64,000 nucleotides of DNA from Amycolatopsis sp. MtRt-6 (GCF_017308975.1 NZ_JADWPD010000017.1:157353-221352), one strand, 5' to 3'. Counted from the stretch's first letter, positions 1 through 9,066 are shown. A program made the numbers and translations. The notes: generated by a model not told the origin, from the letters alone.

Positions 1-205
1 CGTCACCCTCGACCCGTACGCGCCCCAAGAGGGCACGCTCTGGCTCGACACCGGCGCGCTCGGCTTCGAAGCGCACGAACGGCTCATCGCCCACGACGAG
101 GTCACCGGCGACACGTGGGACTGGGGTCCGGCGAACTACGTCCGCCTCGAACCCTGGCGGGCGGTGGCGCACGTGGTGTCGGTGCGGCGACGGCTGGCCG
201 GCTGA
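1..205 (+). CDS. glgE: Alpha-1,4-glucan:maltose-1-phosphate maltosyltransferase, C-terminal fragment (partial)
   Basis: Only the last 67 residues are inside the window; the reading frame is open from base 2 to the TGA at 203-205 and the start lies upstream. The visible part is a beta-rich C-terminal domain of an alpha-amylase-family enzyme (the segment TWDWGPANYVRLEPW is characteristic of the GlgE tail) ending in a basic VRRRLAG. GlgE extends alpha-1,4-glucans using maltose-1-phosphate. The assignment rests on this short tail and on treS, mak and glgB following immediately, the standard GlgE-pathway set. No catalytic residue can be seen, so the activity itself cannot be checked here. Confidence 0.75.
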   Translation, partial: VTLDPYAPQEGTLWLDTGALGFEAHERLIAHDEVTGDTWDWGPANYVRLEPWRAVAHVVSVRRRLAG

Positions 206-245
206 GAGCGGAAGGACAGGAATCTTCAGGGACGAGGTGGAGCAC

Positions 246-2054
246 ATGGCGGATGAGGCCCGGCCCGACGCGGCGTTGGGGCTGGAAGGCGTGCCGCACA
301 CCGGTGAGGCGATCACCGCGGACGGCATGCTGGTGGAACCGCAGGCCGGCGACTTCCGGTCGGCGCAGCAGGCGCCGAGCAACCCGGCGTGGTTCAAGGG
401 CGCGGTCTTCTACGAAGTGCTGGTGCGCGCGTTCGCCGACTCCAACGGCGACGGCACCGGCGACCTGCGCGGGCTGGCCGGGAGACTCGACTACCTGGCC
501 TGGCTGGGCATCGACTGCCTGTGGCTGCCGCCGTTCTACGCCTCGCCGCTGCGCGACGGCGGGTACGACATCAGCGACTTCCGCGCGGTGCTGCCGGAGT
601 TCGGCAGCGTCGAGGACTTCGTCTTCCTGCTCAACGAGGCGCACCGGCGCGGTATCCGGGTCATCACCGACCTCGTGCTCAACCACACCTCGGACGCGCA
701 CCCGTGGTTCCAGCAGTCCCGCAGTGAGCCCGACGGCCCGTACGGCGACTACTACGTGTGGAGCGACGACGACTCCCGCTACGCCGACGCGCGGATCATC
801 TTCGTCGACACCGAGACGTCGAACTGGACCTACGACCCGGTCCGCGGCCAGTTCTACTGGCACCGGTTCTTCTCCCACCAGCCCGACCTGAACTACGAGA
901 ACGTCGACGTCCAGAACGCGATGATCGACGTCCTGCGCTTCTGGCTGGACCTGGGCATCGACGGCTTCCGCCTCGACGCCGTGCCGTACCTGTTCGAGCA
1001 GGAGGGCACCAACTGCGAGAACCTGCCGCGCACGCACGAGTTCCTCAAGCGCTGCCGCAAGGTCGTCGACGACGAGTACCCCGGCCGGATCCTGCTCGCC
1101 GAGGCCAACCAGTGGCCCTCGGACGTCGTCGAGTACTTCGGCGACCCGGCCGTCGGCGGCGACGAGTGCCACATGGCGTTCCACTTCCCGCTGATGCCGC
1201 GGATCTTCATGGCGGTGCGGCGCGAGTCCCGGTTCCCGATTTCGGAGATCCTCGACCAGACCCCGGAAATCCCCAGCGGCACGCAGTGGGGCATCTTCCT
1301 GCGCAACCACGACGAGCTGACCCTCGAGATGGTCACCGACGAAGAGCGCGACTACATGTACGCGGAGTACGCCAAGGACCCGCGCATGAAGGCCAACATC
1401 GGCATCCGCCGGAGGCTCGCGCCGCTGCTGGACAACGACCGCAACCAGCAGGAGCTGTTCACCGCGATGCTGCTGTCCCTCCCCGGTTCGCCCGTTCTGT
1501 ACTACGGTGACGAGATCGGCATGGGAGACAACATCTGGCTCGGCGACCGCGACGCGGTCCGCACGCCCATGCAGTGGACCCCCGACCGCAACGCCGGGTT
1601 CTCCTCCTGCGACCCGGGCCGCATCTACCTGCCGGTGATCATGGACCCGGTGTACGGCTACCAGGGCCTGAACGTCGAGGCGCAGTCGAACAACGACGCC
1701 TCGCTGCTCAACTGGACCCGCCGGATGATCGAGGTGCGCAAGCAGCACCACGCGTTCGCCGAGGGCGAGTTCGTCGACCTCGGCGGGTCCAACCCGAGCG
1801 TGCTGGCCTACAAGCGCCAGTGGCGGCGCCCGGACGGCGGCGAGGACGTCGTGCTCTGCGTGAACAACCTCTCCCGGTTCCCGCAGCCGGTGGAGCTGGA
1901 CCTGTCCGCGCACCGCGGGTGCACGCCGGTGGAGCTCACCGGCGGCGTCCGGTTCCCGAGCATCGGCGAGCTGTCGTACCTGCTGACGCTGCCGGGCCAC
2001 GGCTTCTACTGGTTCCAGCTGACGAGCACGGGAGACGAAGGCGAAGCGAGGTGA
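246..2054 (+). CDS. treS: Trehalose synthase (maltose alpha-D-glucosyltransferase)
   Basis: Isomerises trehalose and maltose; in this pathway it supplies maltose to the maltokinase encoded next. It is a GH13 enzyme of 602 residues from ATG 246, normal length for a stand-alone TreS. The opening motif FYEVLVRAFADSNGDGTGDL, the probable nucleophile Asp244 (GIDGFRLDAV), the acid/base Glu286 (LAEANQWP) and the third carboxylate Asp356 (NHDELTLEMV) are all visible. A GTG at 237 is also in frame (adding MEH); ATG 246 is preferred but a purine-rich stretch precedes both. The gene sits 40 bases after glgE, and its stop codon overlaps the next start (GTGA), so translation is probably coupled to mak. 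Confidence 0.95.
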   Translation: MADEARPDAALGLEGVPHTGEAITADGMLVEPQAGDFRSAQQAPSNPAWFKGAVFYEVLVRAFADSNGDGTGDLRGLAGRLDYLAWLGIDCLWLPPFYASPLRDGGYDISDFRAVLPEFGSVEDFVFLLNEAHRRGIRVITDLVLNHTSDAHPWFQQSRSEPDGPYGDYYVWSDDDSRYADARIIFVDTETSNWTYDPVRGQFYWHRFFSHQPDLNYENVDVQNAMIDVLRFWLDLGIDGFRLDAVPYLFEQEGTNCENLPRTHEFLKRCRKVVDDEYPGRILLAEANQWPSDVVEYFGDPAVGGDECHMAFHFPLMPRIFMAVRRESRFPISEILDQTPEIPSGTQWGIFLRNHDELTLEMVTDEERDYMYAEYAKDPRMKANIGIRRRLAPLLDNDRNQQELFTAMLLSLPGSPVLYYGDEIGMGDNIWLGDRDAVRTPMQWTPDRNAGFSSCDPGRIYLPVIMDPVYGYQGLNVEAQSNNDASLLNWTRRMIEVRKQHHAFAEGEFVDLGGSNPSVLAYKRQWRRPDGGEDVVLCVNNLSRFPQPVELDLSAHRGCTPVELTGGVRFPSIGELSYLLTLPGHGFYWFQLTSTGDEGEAR

Positions 2055-3439
2055 GTCCCTTGTCCGACCCGCGCGAGCTGGTCGACGACCTGACCGGCGA
2101 CCTGAAGCGCTGGCTGCCCGAACAGCGCTGGTTCGCCGGCAAGGACAGGCCGGTGACCGGTGTCCGGGCGCTCGGCGTGACCGAGCTGGTGTCAGGCGAC
2201 CCGCAGCTGCTGCACGTCGTCGTCGAGGTCGCCCAGGGCGACCGGCGCGAGCCCTACCAGCTGCTGGTCGGCAGGCGGACGCACCCGCCGGAGATCGCGT
2301 CGACCAGCTGGATCGGCGCCGTCGGTGACCTCAACGCCTACGAGGCGTCCGGTGACCTGGACGTCACCGGCGTGCTGCTGGACCTGATGGCCCGCGAGGA
2401 GACCGTCGGCTCGCTGGTCTTCGAGCACGAGCCCGGGGTGGAGCTGGAGACCGGCCTGCGGGCCCGGCCGATCACCTCGGAGCAGAGCAACACCTCGCTG
2501 GTCTACGCCGGGCAGTACATCCTCAAGCTGTTCCGGAAGCTGACGCCGGGCAAGAACAAGGACCTGCTGCTGCACCGGGCGCTGCAGGCGGTGGACAGCA
2601 AGCACATCGCGCCCGTCCTCGGCTCGATCACCGGCGACCTCGACGGCGAGCCGACCACGGTCGGCATGCTCCAGCAGTTCGTCTCGGACGCGGTCGACGG
2701 CTGGGCGATGGCCACCACCAGCGTCCGCGACCTGATGGCCGCGCCGGACCTGCACGCCGCGGAGGTCGGCGGCGACTTCGCCGGCGAGGCGGAGCGGCTC
2801 GGGCGGGCCGTCGCCGAGGTGCATGCGGACCTGGCCGAAGCCCTCGGCACGGAGGCCGTCGACGCCGACGAGCTCGAGCGCTCGGCGAAGGCGATGCTCG
2901 ACCGGCTCGACACGATCGCCGGCCGGGTGCCGGAGCTGGCCCCGCACACCCCGCGGCTGCGGGCGGCGTTCGAGAAGCTGCGCACGCTGCCCGCCGGCTC
3001 GGTGGCCATGCAGTACATCCACGGCGACCTGCACCTCGGCCAGGTGCTGCGGACCGTCGGCGGCTGGCTGCTGATCGACTTCGAGGGCGAGCCGGCGGCG
3101 CCGGTGGAAGAGCGGCACGCGCTGCGGTCGCCGTTGCGCGACGTCGCGGGCATGCTGAGGTCGTTCGACTACGCGGCCCAGCAGATGCTGGTCGGCCAGC
3201 CGGACGAGCCGGCGCTGGCCGAGCGCGCCCACGAGTGGTCGGAGCGCAACCGGGCGGCGTTCTGCGAGGGCTACGCCGCGATCGCGGCGGACCCGCGGGA
3301 ACAGGGCGAGCTGCTGCGCGCCTTCGAACTGGACAAGGCGGTCTACGAGGTGGGTTACGAGCACGCGAACCGGCCCGACTGGCTGGGCGTGCCGCTCGCC
3401 TCGATCGCCCGGATCACTAGCGGAGGGACGACACCGTGA
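2051..3439 (+). CDS. mak: Maltokinase
   Basis: Phosphorylates maltose with ATP to maltose-1-phosphate, the substrate of GlgE. The 462-residue length matches stand-alone actinobacterial Mak/Pep2. The kinase-like (aminoglycoside phosphotransferase fold) signature is clear: Asp326 in IHGDLHLGQV as catalytic base and Asp343 in LLIDFEGEP for metal binding. The N-terminal segment WLPEQRWFAGK is typical of maltokinases. The GTG at 2051 overlaps the treS stop by four bases; a TTG at 2060 is the only close alternative. In some bacteria treS and mak are fused; here they are separate but translationally coupled. Confidence 0.93.
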   Translation: MSPLSDPRELVDDLTGDLKRWLPEQRWFAGKDRPVTGVRALGVTELVSGDPQLLHVVVEVAQGDRREPYQLLVGRRTHPPEIASTSWIGAVGDLNAYEASGDLDVTGVLLDLMAREETVGSLVFEHEPGVELETGLRARPITSEQSNTSLVYAGQYILKLFRKLTPGKNKDLLLHRALQAVDSKHIAPVLGSITGDLDGEPTTVGMLQQFVSDAVDGWAMATTSVRDLMAAPDLHAAEVGGDFAGEAERLGRAVAEVHADLAEALGTEAVDADELERSAKAMLDRLDTIAGRVPELAPHTPRLRAAFEKLRTLPAGSVAMQYIHGDLHLGQVLRTVGGWLLIDFEGEPAAPVEERHALRSPLRDVAGMLRSFDYAAQQMLVGQPDEPALAERAHEWSERNRAAFCEGYAAIAADPREQGELLRAFELDKAVYEVGYEHANRPDWLGVPLASIARITSGGTTP

Positions 3440-5643
3440 ACGCGGCTGGAGAAGGCCTCCCGGCCGCGGCCCCGCCGGCCGCGGACATCGACCGGCTGCT
3501 CGCCGGCTCCCACCACGACCCGCACTCGGTGCTGGGCGTGCACGCGGTGGGCAAGGGCTTCGCGGCCCGCGCGCTGCTGCCCGGCGCGAAGGCCGTCACG
3601 CTGTGCGCGGGCGGGGAGAAGCACCCGATGGAGCCGGTGATCGACGCGCTGTTCGCCGTCGCCGTCCCCGAGCACCCCGGCGACTACCGGCTGGAGGTCG
3701 AGTACGACGGGCACACCGCCACCGCCGACGACCCGTACCGCTGGCTGCCCACGGTGGGCGAGCTGGACCTGCACCTGATCGGCGAGGGCCGGCACGAGCG
3801 GCTCTGGGAGGTGCTCGGCGCGCACGTCCGGTCCTACGAGACCCCTGGTGGCGTTGTCGAGGGCACGTCGTTCGCGGTCTGGGCGCCGAACGCGCGCGGC
3901 ATCCGCGTGATCGGCGACTTCAACGGCTGGGACGGGCGCGGGCACCCGATGCGCTCGCTCGGCGGGTCCGGGGTCTGGGAGCTGTTCGTACCCGGCGTCG
4001 GCGCGGGTACCTGCTACAAGTTCCGGATCCTCGGCGCCGACGGCAACTGGCACGAGAAGGCCGACCCGCTGGCGTTCGCCACCGAGCAGCCGCCCGCGAC
4101 GGCCTCGGTCGTCACGCGCTCGTCGTACCTGTGGGAAGACGACGACTGGGTCGCGCAGCGCGAAGCCACGCAGTGGGCCGCGGCGCCGATGAGCGTCTAC
4201 GAGGTCCACCTCGGCTCCTGGCGGCCCGGGCTCGGCTACCGGGAACTGGCCGACCAGCTCGGCGACTACCTCGTCGAAACCGGTTTCACGCACGTCGAGC
4301 TGCTGCCGGTGTCGGAGCACCCGTTCGGCGGCTCGTGGGGCTACCAGGTGACGTCGTACTACGCGCCGACGTCCCGCTTCGGCTCCCCGGACGACTTCCG
4401 CTACTTCGTCGACCGCCTGCACCAGCGGGGGATCGGCGTGCTGGTGGACTGGGTGCCCGCGCACTTCCCGAAGGACAGCTGGGCGCTGGCGAAGTTCGAC
4501 GGCACAGCGCTGTACGAGCACGCCGACCCGCGTCGCGGCGAGCAGCCCGACTGGGGCACGCTCGTGTTCGACTTCGGCCGCAACGAAGTCCGCAACTTCC
4601 TCGTCGCGAACGCGCTGTACTGGATCGAAGAGTTCCACCTCGACGGCCTGCGCGTCGACGCGGTCGCGTCGATGCTCTACCTCGACTACTCCCGCAACGA
4701 AGGGGAGTGGCTGCCCAACCAGTACGGCGGCCGCGAAAACCTGGACGCGGTGAAGTTCCTGCAGGAGCTGAACGCGACCGTCTACAAGCGACACCCGGGC
4801 ATCGTGATGGTGGCCGAGGAGTCGACGGCCTGGCCGGGCGTCACGCGGCCGACCCATCTGGGCGGGCTCGGGTTCGGCTTCAAGTGGAACATGGGCTGGA
4901 TGCACGACACGCTCCGGTACCTGTCGCACGAGCCGATCCACCGCGCGTACCACCACAACGAGATGACGTTCTCGCTCGTGTACGCGTGGAGCGAGAACTT
5001 CGTGCTCCCGCTGTCGCACGACGAAGTGGTGCACGGCAAGGGCTCGCTGTGGGGCCGGATGCCGGGCGACGCCTGGAACAAGGCGGCCGGGCTGCGGTCG
5101 CTGCTGGCGTTCATGTGGGCGCACCCGGGCAAGCAGCTGCTGTTCATGGGCGGCGAGTTCGGCCAGCCGGGGGAGTGGTCGGAGCAGCGGTCGCTCGACT
5201 GGCACCTGATGGACGAGCCGCTGCACCTCGGCGTGTGGGAGCTGCTGCGGTCGCTGAACACGATCTACCGGTCGTCACCGGCGTTGTACAGCCAGGACAC
5301 CTCGCCGGACGGTTTCGCCTGGATCGACGCGAACGACTCGAGCGGCAACGTGCTGAGCTTCCTGCGCATCGGCGCCGACGGCTCGCGGCTGGCCTGCGTG
5401 GCCAACTTCGCGGGCGTCCCGCACCACGACTACCGCGTCGGCCTGCCGGCGGCGGGCCGCTGGCTGGAGGTCGTCAACACCGACGCCGAGGCCTACGGCG
5501 GGTCCGGGGTCGGCAACATGGGCGCGGTGGAGGCGACGGACGAGCCGTGGCACGGCCAGCCGGCCTCCGCGGTCCTCCAGCTGCCCCCGGCCGGCGTGCT
5601 GTGGCTGGTGGAAGAAACCCCGGAGACCCCCGAACTCCCGTAA
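3436..5643 (+). CDS. glgB: 1,4-alpha-glucan branching enzyme
   Basis: Introduces alpha-1,6 branches into the glucan made by GlgE. The protein has 735 residues: a tandem CBM48-like N-terminus (about 1-240), the GH13 barrel with Asp408 (GLRVDAVASM), Glu461 (VMVAEESTAWPG) and Asp529 (LPLSHDEVVHGKGS), and an all-beta C-terminal domain. The length fits long-form GlgB proteins. The GTG start overlaps the mak stop by four bases, so glgE-treS-mak-glgB forms one tightly packed unit. The stop codon is followed within eight bases by a 21-bp repeat array capable of forming a long hairpin, which may end the transcript. Confidence 0.96.
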   Translation: MNAAGEGLPAAAPPAADIDRLLAGSHHDPHSVLGVHAVGKGFAARALLPGAKAVTLCAGGEKHPMEPVIDALFAVAVPEHPGDYRLEVEYDGHTATADDPYRWLPTVGELDLHLIGEGRHERLWEVLGAHVRSYETPGGVVEGTSFAVWAPNARGIRVIGDFNGWDGRGHPMRSLGGSGVWELFVPGVGAGTCYKFRILGADGNWHEKADPLAFATEQPPATASVVTRSSYLWEDDDWVAQREATQWAAAPMSVYEVHLGSWRPGLGYRELADQLGDYLVETGFTHVELLPVSEHPFGGSWGYQVTSYYAPTSRFGSPDDFRYFVDRLHQRGIGVLVDWVPAHFPKDSWALAKFDGTALYEHADPRRGEQPDWGTLVFDFGRNEVRNFLVANALYWIEEFHLDGLRVDAVASMLYLDYSRNEGEWLPNQYGGRENLDAVKFLQELNATVYKRHPGIVMVAEESTAWPGVTRPTHLGGLGFGFKWNMGWMHDTLRYLSHEPIHRAYHHNEMTFSLVYAWSENFVLPLSHDEVVHGKGSLWGRMPGDAWNKAAGLRSLLAFMWAHPGKQLLFMGGEFGQPGEWSEQRSLDWHLMDEPLHLGVWELLRSLNTIYRSSPALYSQDTSPDGFAWIDANDSSGNVLSFLRIGADGSRLACVANFAGVPHHDYRVGLPAAGRWLEVVNTDAEAYGGSGVGNMGAVEATDEPWHGQPASAVLQLPPAGVLWLVEETPETPELP

Positions 5644-5650
5644 CGAAAGC

Positions 5651-5767
5651 GGCATCACGCGTGTCCCGAGGGGCATCACGCGTGACTGGGCGGGCATCGC
5701 CGCGATGCCCCTCCAATCACGCGAGATGCCCCTCCAATCACGGGTGATGCCCCGGCAATCACGCGAA
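5651..5767. repeat. 21-bp repeat array, locus A (inverted around a centre)
   Basis: Two units in reverse orientation (5651-5671 and 5672-5692) run up to a short palindrome, GGGCATCG-ccg-CGATGCCC (5692-5710), then three units in forward orientation follow at 5705, 5726 and 5747, each exactly 21 bases and built on ATGCCC...AATCACGCG. The two halves can pair over most of their length with a few mismatches, so the transcript could form a long hairpin after glgB. Related arrays occur at 16279-16362 and 36231-36312. Confidence 0.85.
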
Positions 5768-5809
5768 AAGCCCTCCGCCGAACCGGGGGCCCGGGCTTAC
5801 CATCGGGGC

Positions 5810-6202
5810 ATGGACGGCTCCGGTGGTGTCGTCGCGAACCTGATCCTCTTCGCCGTGGTCTGCCTCGCGCCCACGGTGCTGTTCTGGTGCGCGCTGCGCG
5901 TGCCGAAGCTGCTCGAGTGGCTCCGGGAGAAACGCGCGCCGCCGCGACCGGAAGGTCCGCCGATCGAACGCGTCGCCGCGGACCTGCGGCGGGTGCACCG
6001 GCTGCTCGCCGGCTACCCGTCCGGCACCCCGGCCGCGCGGCGGCTGGGCACCCGGCAGGCCTACGACGAGCTGCTCACCCAGGCCTGCCGCCAGGTCGGC
6101 GTGCCGCACCGGCTCGGGGAGCTGCCCGAGGGGATGGACCGCGAGATCGAACGCCTGCGCGTCGAGCAGTCGCTGCGGGAGCGCGGGCTGGCCGTGCCCT
6201 GA
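5810..6202 (+). CDS. Small membrane-anchored protein of unknown function
   Basis: A 130-residue protein. Residues about 7-28 (VVANLILFAVVCLAPTVLFWCA) form one membrane segment; the rest is charged and probably cytosolic, with a predicted helical stretch from ERVAADLRRVHRLLAG to RQAYDELLTQACRQVG and ending LRERGLAVP. I recognise no catalytic motif. The ATG at 5810 is chosen because the frame upstream runs through the repeat array, which encodes only a repeated MPLQSRE heptapeptide and is unlikely to be protein. It stands alone between glgB and a secreted-protein gene, so context gives no role. It may share short helical features with actinobacterial proteins near sigA, but I cannot confirm that. 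Confidence 0.7.
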   Translation: MDGSGGVVANLILFAVVCLAPTVLFWCALRVPKLLEWLREKRAPPRPEGPPIERVAADLRRVHRLLAGYPSGTPAARRLGTRQAYDELLTQACRQVGVPHRLGELPEGMDREIERLRVEQSLRERGLAVP

Positions 6203-6242
6203 GTTGTACGCGCCGTGTACGCGCGCCGGGCACGCTGCCGGC

Positions 6243-7436
6243 ATGCGACTCCTGATCGGTCTCGTGACTCTCCTGCTGCTCGGCGTGGTGACTCCGGCGG
6301 AGGCGGCGGCGAGCTTCCCCCGGCTGGCCGCGGCGACCGTCGACGGCTTCCGGCTCACCGCCGGGGACACCTTCGCCACCTACGGCGCCCGGATCGCCGC
6401 GCTGGACGCGAAACTGCCGCCGCGCGGGCTCGGCTCGCTGCTCGCCGACACCAACCGGAAGGCCCGCCCGCTCTGCCACGGCACGTACCTGGCCACGGCC
6501 CTGAAGCCCGCCGGCTTCTGCTGGGAGGACGCGAACGACGACAAGACCAACGACTGGATCCCGCAGGGCCTCACCGGTTCGGGCGACGCTTCCCCGGCGA
6601 CCGGGACCGTCGGCGGCAAGCGCGTCGTCGCGGCGTCGTGGCACACCCCGGGCGATACGATGGTCCGCCTGTCCTTTGTGGACGCCACCGGCCTCGGCTA
6701 CCGCCACGTGCTGCTGGTGGAACCGACTTCCGGCACGGACTTCCGGGTCGTCGCCGGCCACGGGCACGGCATGACGTGGGCCGGCAACCTGCTGTTCGTG
6801 GCGACCACCGGCGGCCTGATCCGCGTCTTCGACACGACCCACTTCTGGAAGGTCGACGCCGGCGCGGGCACGGTCGGCCTGGGCACCGACGGCAAGTACC
6901 ACGCGGCGTTCTACGACTACGCGATGCCGCAGGTCGGCGCGTACTGGTACCCGGGCGGCGGCGCCTGCACGACGGCGACCGACACGCGCCCGTGCCTGTC
7001 GACGTTGTCGTACGACCACACGGATTCGACGTTCGTGACGGCGGAACACGTCCCGTCGGCGGCGGGTGGCCGGATCCTGCGCTGGCCGTTCGACCCGGCC
7101 TCGGGCCGCCTCAAGACGTCGGCCGACGGGCTGGTGCACGCGGTGGAGGGCTTCTCGTCCCCGGTCTGGGGCATGCAGGGAGCGGTGTCGCGGGGCGGCT
7201 ACTTCGTCCTGACGGGAGTTTGCCCGGAGTACGCGGGCGTGGCGGGCGACCACCCGTCGTGCCTGCACGGCGGCGTCGGCGGCACGTCGACGTCGAGGCT
7301 GACCGGGCAGGCCCCGGTGAACAGTCAGAACCTGTCCTATTGGCCGGCCACGGGCGAACTGTGGCTGATCAACGAGCAGCTGCGGGAGCGCGTGACCGTC
7401 CACGTCCCGTGGACGACGCTCACCGGACGGCCCTGA
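6243..7436 (+). CDS. Secreted protein of unknown function, possible beta-propeller
   Basis: A 397-residue protein with a clear signal peptide (MRLLIGLVTLLLLGVVTPAEA, cleavage near residue 22). The mature part is rich in Gly, Asp and aromatic residues and contains repeated short strands of the kind seen in propeller proteins (VVAGHGHGMTWAGNLLFVAT, GLIRVFDTTHFWKV, ILRWPFDPASGRL, LSYWPATGELWLIN). Cysteines in the CHGTYL, GGACTTATDTRPCLS and CPEYAGVAGDHPSCLHGG segments could form disulfides outside the cell. No enzyme motif is recognised. ATG 6243 is preferred over an in-frame TTG at 6204 because it opens the signal peptide. A strong bidirectional hairpin follows. Confidence 0.75.
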   Translation: MRLLIGLVTLLLLGVVTPAEAAASFPRLAAATVDGFRLTAGDTFATYGARIAALDAKLPPRGLGSLLADTNRKARPLCHGTYLATALKPAGFCWEDANDDKTNDWIPQGLTGSGDASPATGTVGGKRVVAASWHTPGDTMVRLSFVDATGLGYRHVLLVEPTSGTDFRVVAGHGHGMTWAGNLLFVATTGGLIRVFDTTHFWKVDAGAGTVGLGTDGKYHAAFYDYAMPQVGAYWYPGGGACTTATDTRPCLSTLSYDHTDSTFVTAEHVPSAAGGRILRWPFDPASGRLKTSADGLVHAVEGFSSPVWGMQGAVSRGGYFVLTGVCPEYAGVAGDHPSCLHGGVGGTSTSRLTGQAPVNSQNLSYWPATGELWLINEQLRERVTVHVPWTTLTGRP

Positions 7437-7440
7437 ACGG

Positions 7441-7479
7441 CGGAAACCCCGCCACCGTGAGCCGGTGGCGGGGTTTCCG
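7441..7479. terminator. Bidirectional hairpin terminator
   Basis: A perfect 16-bp stem, CGGAAACCCCGCCACC paired with GGTGGCGGGGTTTCCG, with a 7-base loop. It lies between the convergent secreted-protein gene (+) and sigA (-), five bases after the former's stop and 15 bases beyond the latter's, so it can serve both. Confidence 0.9.
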
Positions 7480-7493
7480 TGACGAACGAACGG

Positions 7494-8894
7494 TCAGTCC
7501 AGGTAGTCGCGCAGGACCTGGGACCGCGACGGGTGGCGCAGCTTCGACATCGTCTTCGACTCGATCTGCCGGATGCGCTCACGGGTCACCCCGTACACCT
7601 GGCCGATCTCGTCGAGCGTGCGCGGCTGGCCGTCGGTGAGGCCGAAGCGCAGCCGGACCACGCCCGCCTCGCGCTCGGACAGCGTCTGCAGCACCGACTG
7701 GAGCTGGTCCTGCAGCAGCGTGAACGACACCGCGTCGACCGCGACGACCGCCTCGGAGTCTTCGATGAAGTCGCCGAGCTGGCTGTCGCCCTCGTCGCCG
7801 ATCGTCTGGTCGAGCGAGATCGGCTCGCGCGCGTACTGCTGGATCTCCAGGACCTTCTCCGGGGAGATGTCCATCTCCTTGGCGAGCTCTTCCGGGGTCG
7901 GCTCGCGGCCGAGGTCCTGGAGCAGCTCACGCTGGATGCGGCCCAGCTTGTTGATGACCTCGACCATGTGCACCGGGATGCGGATGGTGCGCGCCTGGTC
8001 GGCCATCGCGCGGGTGATCGCCTGGCGGATCCACCACGTGGCGTACGTCGAGAACTTGTAGCCCTTGGTGTAGTCGAACTTCTCCACCGCGCGGATCAGG
8101 CCGAGGTTGCCCTCCTGGATCAGGTCCAGGAACGCCATGCCGCGGCCGGTGTAGCGCTTGGCCAGCGAGACCACGAGCCGCAGGTTCGCCTCGAGCAGGT
8201 GGTTCTTGGCGCGCTCGCCGTCACGCACGATCCACTTGAGATCGCGGCGCATCTGGGTGACGAGCTTCTCGCCCTCCTCCTCGGCGGTGCGCACGCGCTC
8301 GGCGGCGTAGAGCCCGGCCTCGATCCGCTTGGCCAGCTCCACCTCCTCCTCGGCGTTCAGCAGCGCGACCTTGCCGATCTGCTTGAGGTAGGCACGCACG
8401 GAGTCGGCGGACGCGGTGAGCTCGGCGTCCTTGCGCGCCTGACGCAGCGCTTCGGACTCCTCCTCGTCCCAGACGAAGTCCGGGTTGTCGGAGCCCTTGG
8501 CCGCCTTGTCGGCCGCGGCGCCGCGGCGACGCTGCGCCGGGGTCTCCTCGTCCGACTCCTCGTCGTCATCGTCGTCGTCGGCCGAGTCGGTGTCCGGCTC
8601 GTCGTTGACCGTTTCGTCGACGACGTCGACCTCGACCTCTTCCAGGTCGGAGAGATCGGGCGAACCGAGGTCTTCGTCCTCGAGGTCGACGGGACCGTCC
8701 GGCTCGCCGTCTTCGGTCTTCGGGCCCTTGGTCGCGGCCTTCTTCGCCGGTGCCTTCTTGGCCGGCGCCTTCTTCGCGGTGGTGGTCTTGCGCGCCGCCG
8801 GCTTCGCCGTCCCGGTGGCTGCCTCTTCGGCCGGCTCGCCGGCTGCGGTCGCGGTCTTCGTCCCGCCTCGGGTTGCGGTTCTTGCGGCTGCCAC
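7494..8894 (-). CDS. sigA: Principal RNA polymerase sigma factor (sigma-70, HrdB/SigA type)
   Basis: Housekeeping sigma factor that directs RNA polymerase to most promoters. The protein has 466 residues. The first 150 or so are low-complexity: a Lys/Ala-rich stretch (KKAPAKKAPAKKAATK) then an acidic region, as in actinobacterial primary sigma factors. Region 1.2 begins near DSVRAYLKQIGKVALL; region 2 is complete (GLIRAVEKFDYTKGYKFS, YATWWIRQAITRAMADQ); region 4 ends the protein with the helix-turn-helix GVTRERIRQIESKTMSKLRHP and the C-terminus VLRDYLD. A good -10 element (TACAAT) lies about 120 bases upstream. Position next to ppgK and an inositol monophosphatase gene matches the mycobacterial sigA locus. 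Confidence 0.98.
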   Translation of the reverse strand: MAAARTATRGGTKTATAAGEPAEEAATGTAKPAARKTTTAKKAPAKKAPAKKAATKGPKTEDGEPDGPVDLEDEDLGSPDLSDLEEVEVDVVDETVNDEPDTDSADDDDDDEESDEETPAQRRRGAAADKAAKGSDNPDFVWDEEESEALRQARKDAELTASADSVRAYLKQIGKVALLNAEEEVELAKRIEAGLYAAERVRTAEEEGEKLVTQMRRDLKWIVRDGERAKNHLLEANLRLVVSLAKRYTGRGMAFLDLIQEGNLGLIRAVEKFDYTKGYKFSTYATWWIRQAITRAMADQARTIRIPVHMVEVINKLGRIQRELLQDLGREPTPEELAKEMDISPEKVLEIQQYAREPISLDQTIGDEGDSQLGDFIEDSEAVVAVDAVSFTLLQDQLQSVLQTLSEREAGVVRLRFGLTDGQPRTLDEIGQVYGVTRERIRQIESKTMSKLRHPSRSQVLRDYLD

Positions 8895-9013
8895 TTACGC
8901 CCTTTCGCAGCGGTCGATCACGACGAGCAACGGCCTGGGGCCACTGCTGCCTCACATTCGGGGATCACGCCTCGGCCTGCGGTTTTGGCCGCCGCAGCCG
9001 TGGGCCGTGTTCC

Positions 9014-9019
9014 ATTGTA
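9014..9019 (-). promoter_or_regulatory. -10 element of the sigA promoter
   Basis: On the minus strand this reads TACAAT, a near-consensus -10 hexamer in a very GC-rich setting. Transcription would begin near 9007, giving a leader of about 112 bases before the sigA ATG. No convincing -35 hexamer is seen at the usual spacing. Confidence 0.55.
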
Positions 9020-9066
9020 ACGACGGTACGCCCATGCGGTGCGAAGCGATCACCCTCAGCGCCGGA

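Noticed and set aside
102..2000. A very long open frame on the minus strand across treS
   Set aside because: High-GC coding DNA leaves the complementary frame open; the translation is low-complexity Arg/Val/Glu-rich with no domain, and treS on the plus strand is clear.
3355..5226. A 623-codon minus-strand frame opposite glgB
   Set aside because: It is the complement of glgB with typical shadow composition and no ribosome-binding site or domain.
5705..5809. An N-terminal extension of the small membrane protein consisting of MPLQSRE heptads
   Set aside because: The segment is a 21-bp intergenic repeat whose period happens to be a multiple of three; the same repeat occurs at other loci outside genes, and ATG 5810 begins the plausible protein.
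8700..8894. A separate histone-like Lys/Ala-rich protein at the sigA N-terminus
   Set aside because: The KKAPAKK stretch is in frame with sigA and such N-terminal extensions are normal for actinobacterial primary sigma factors.
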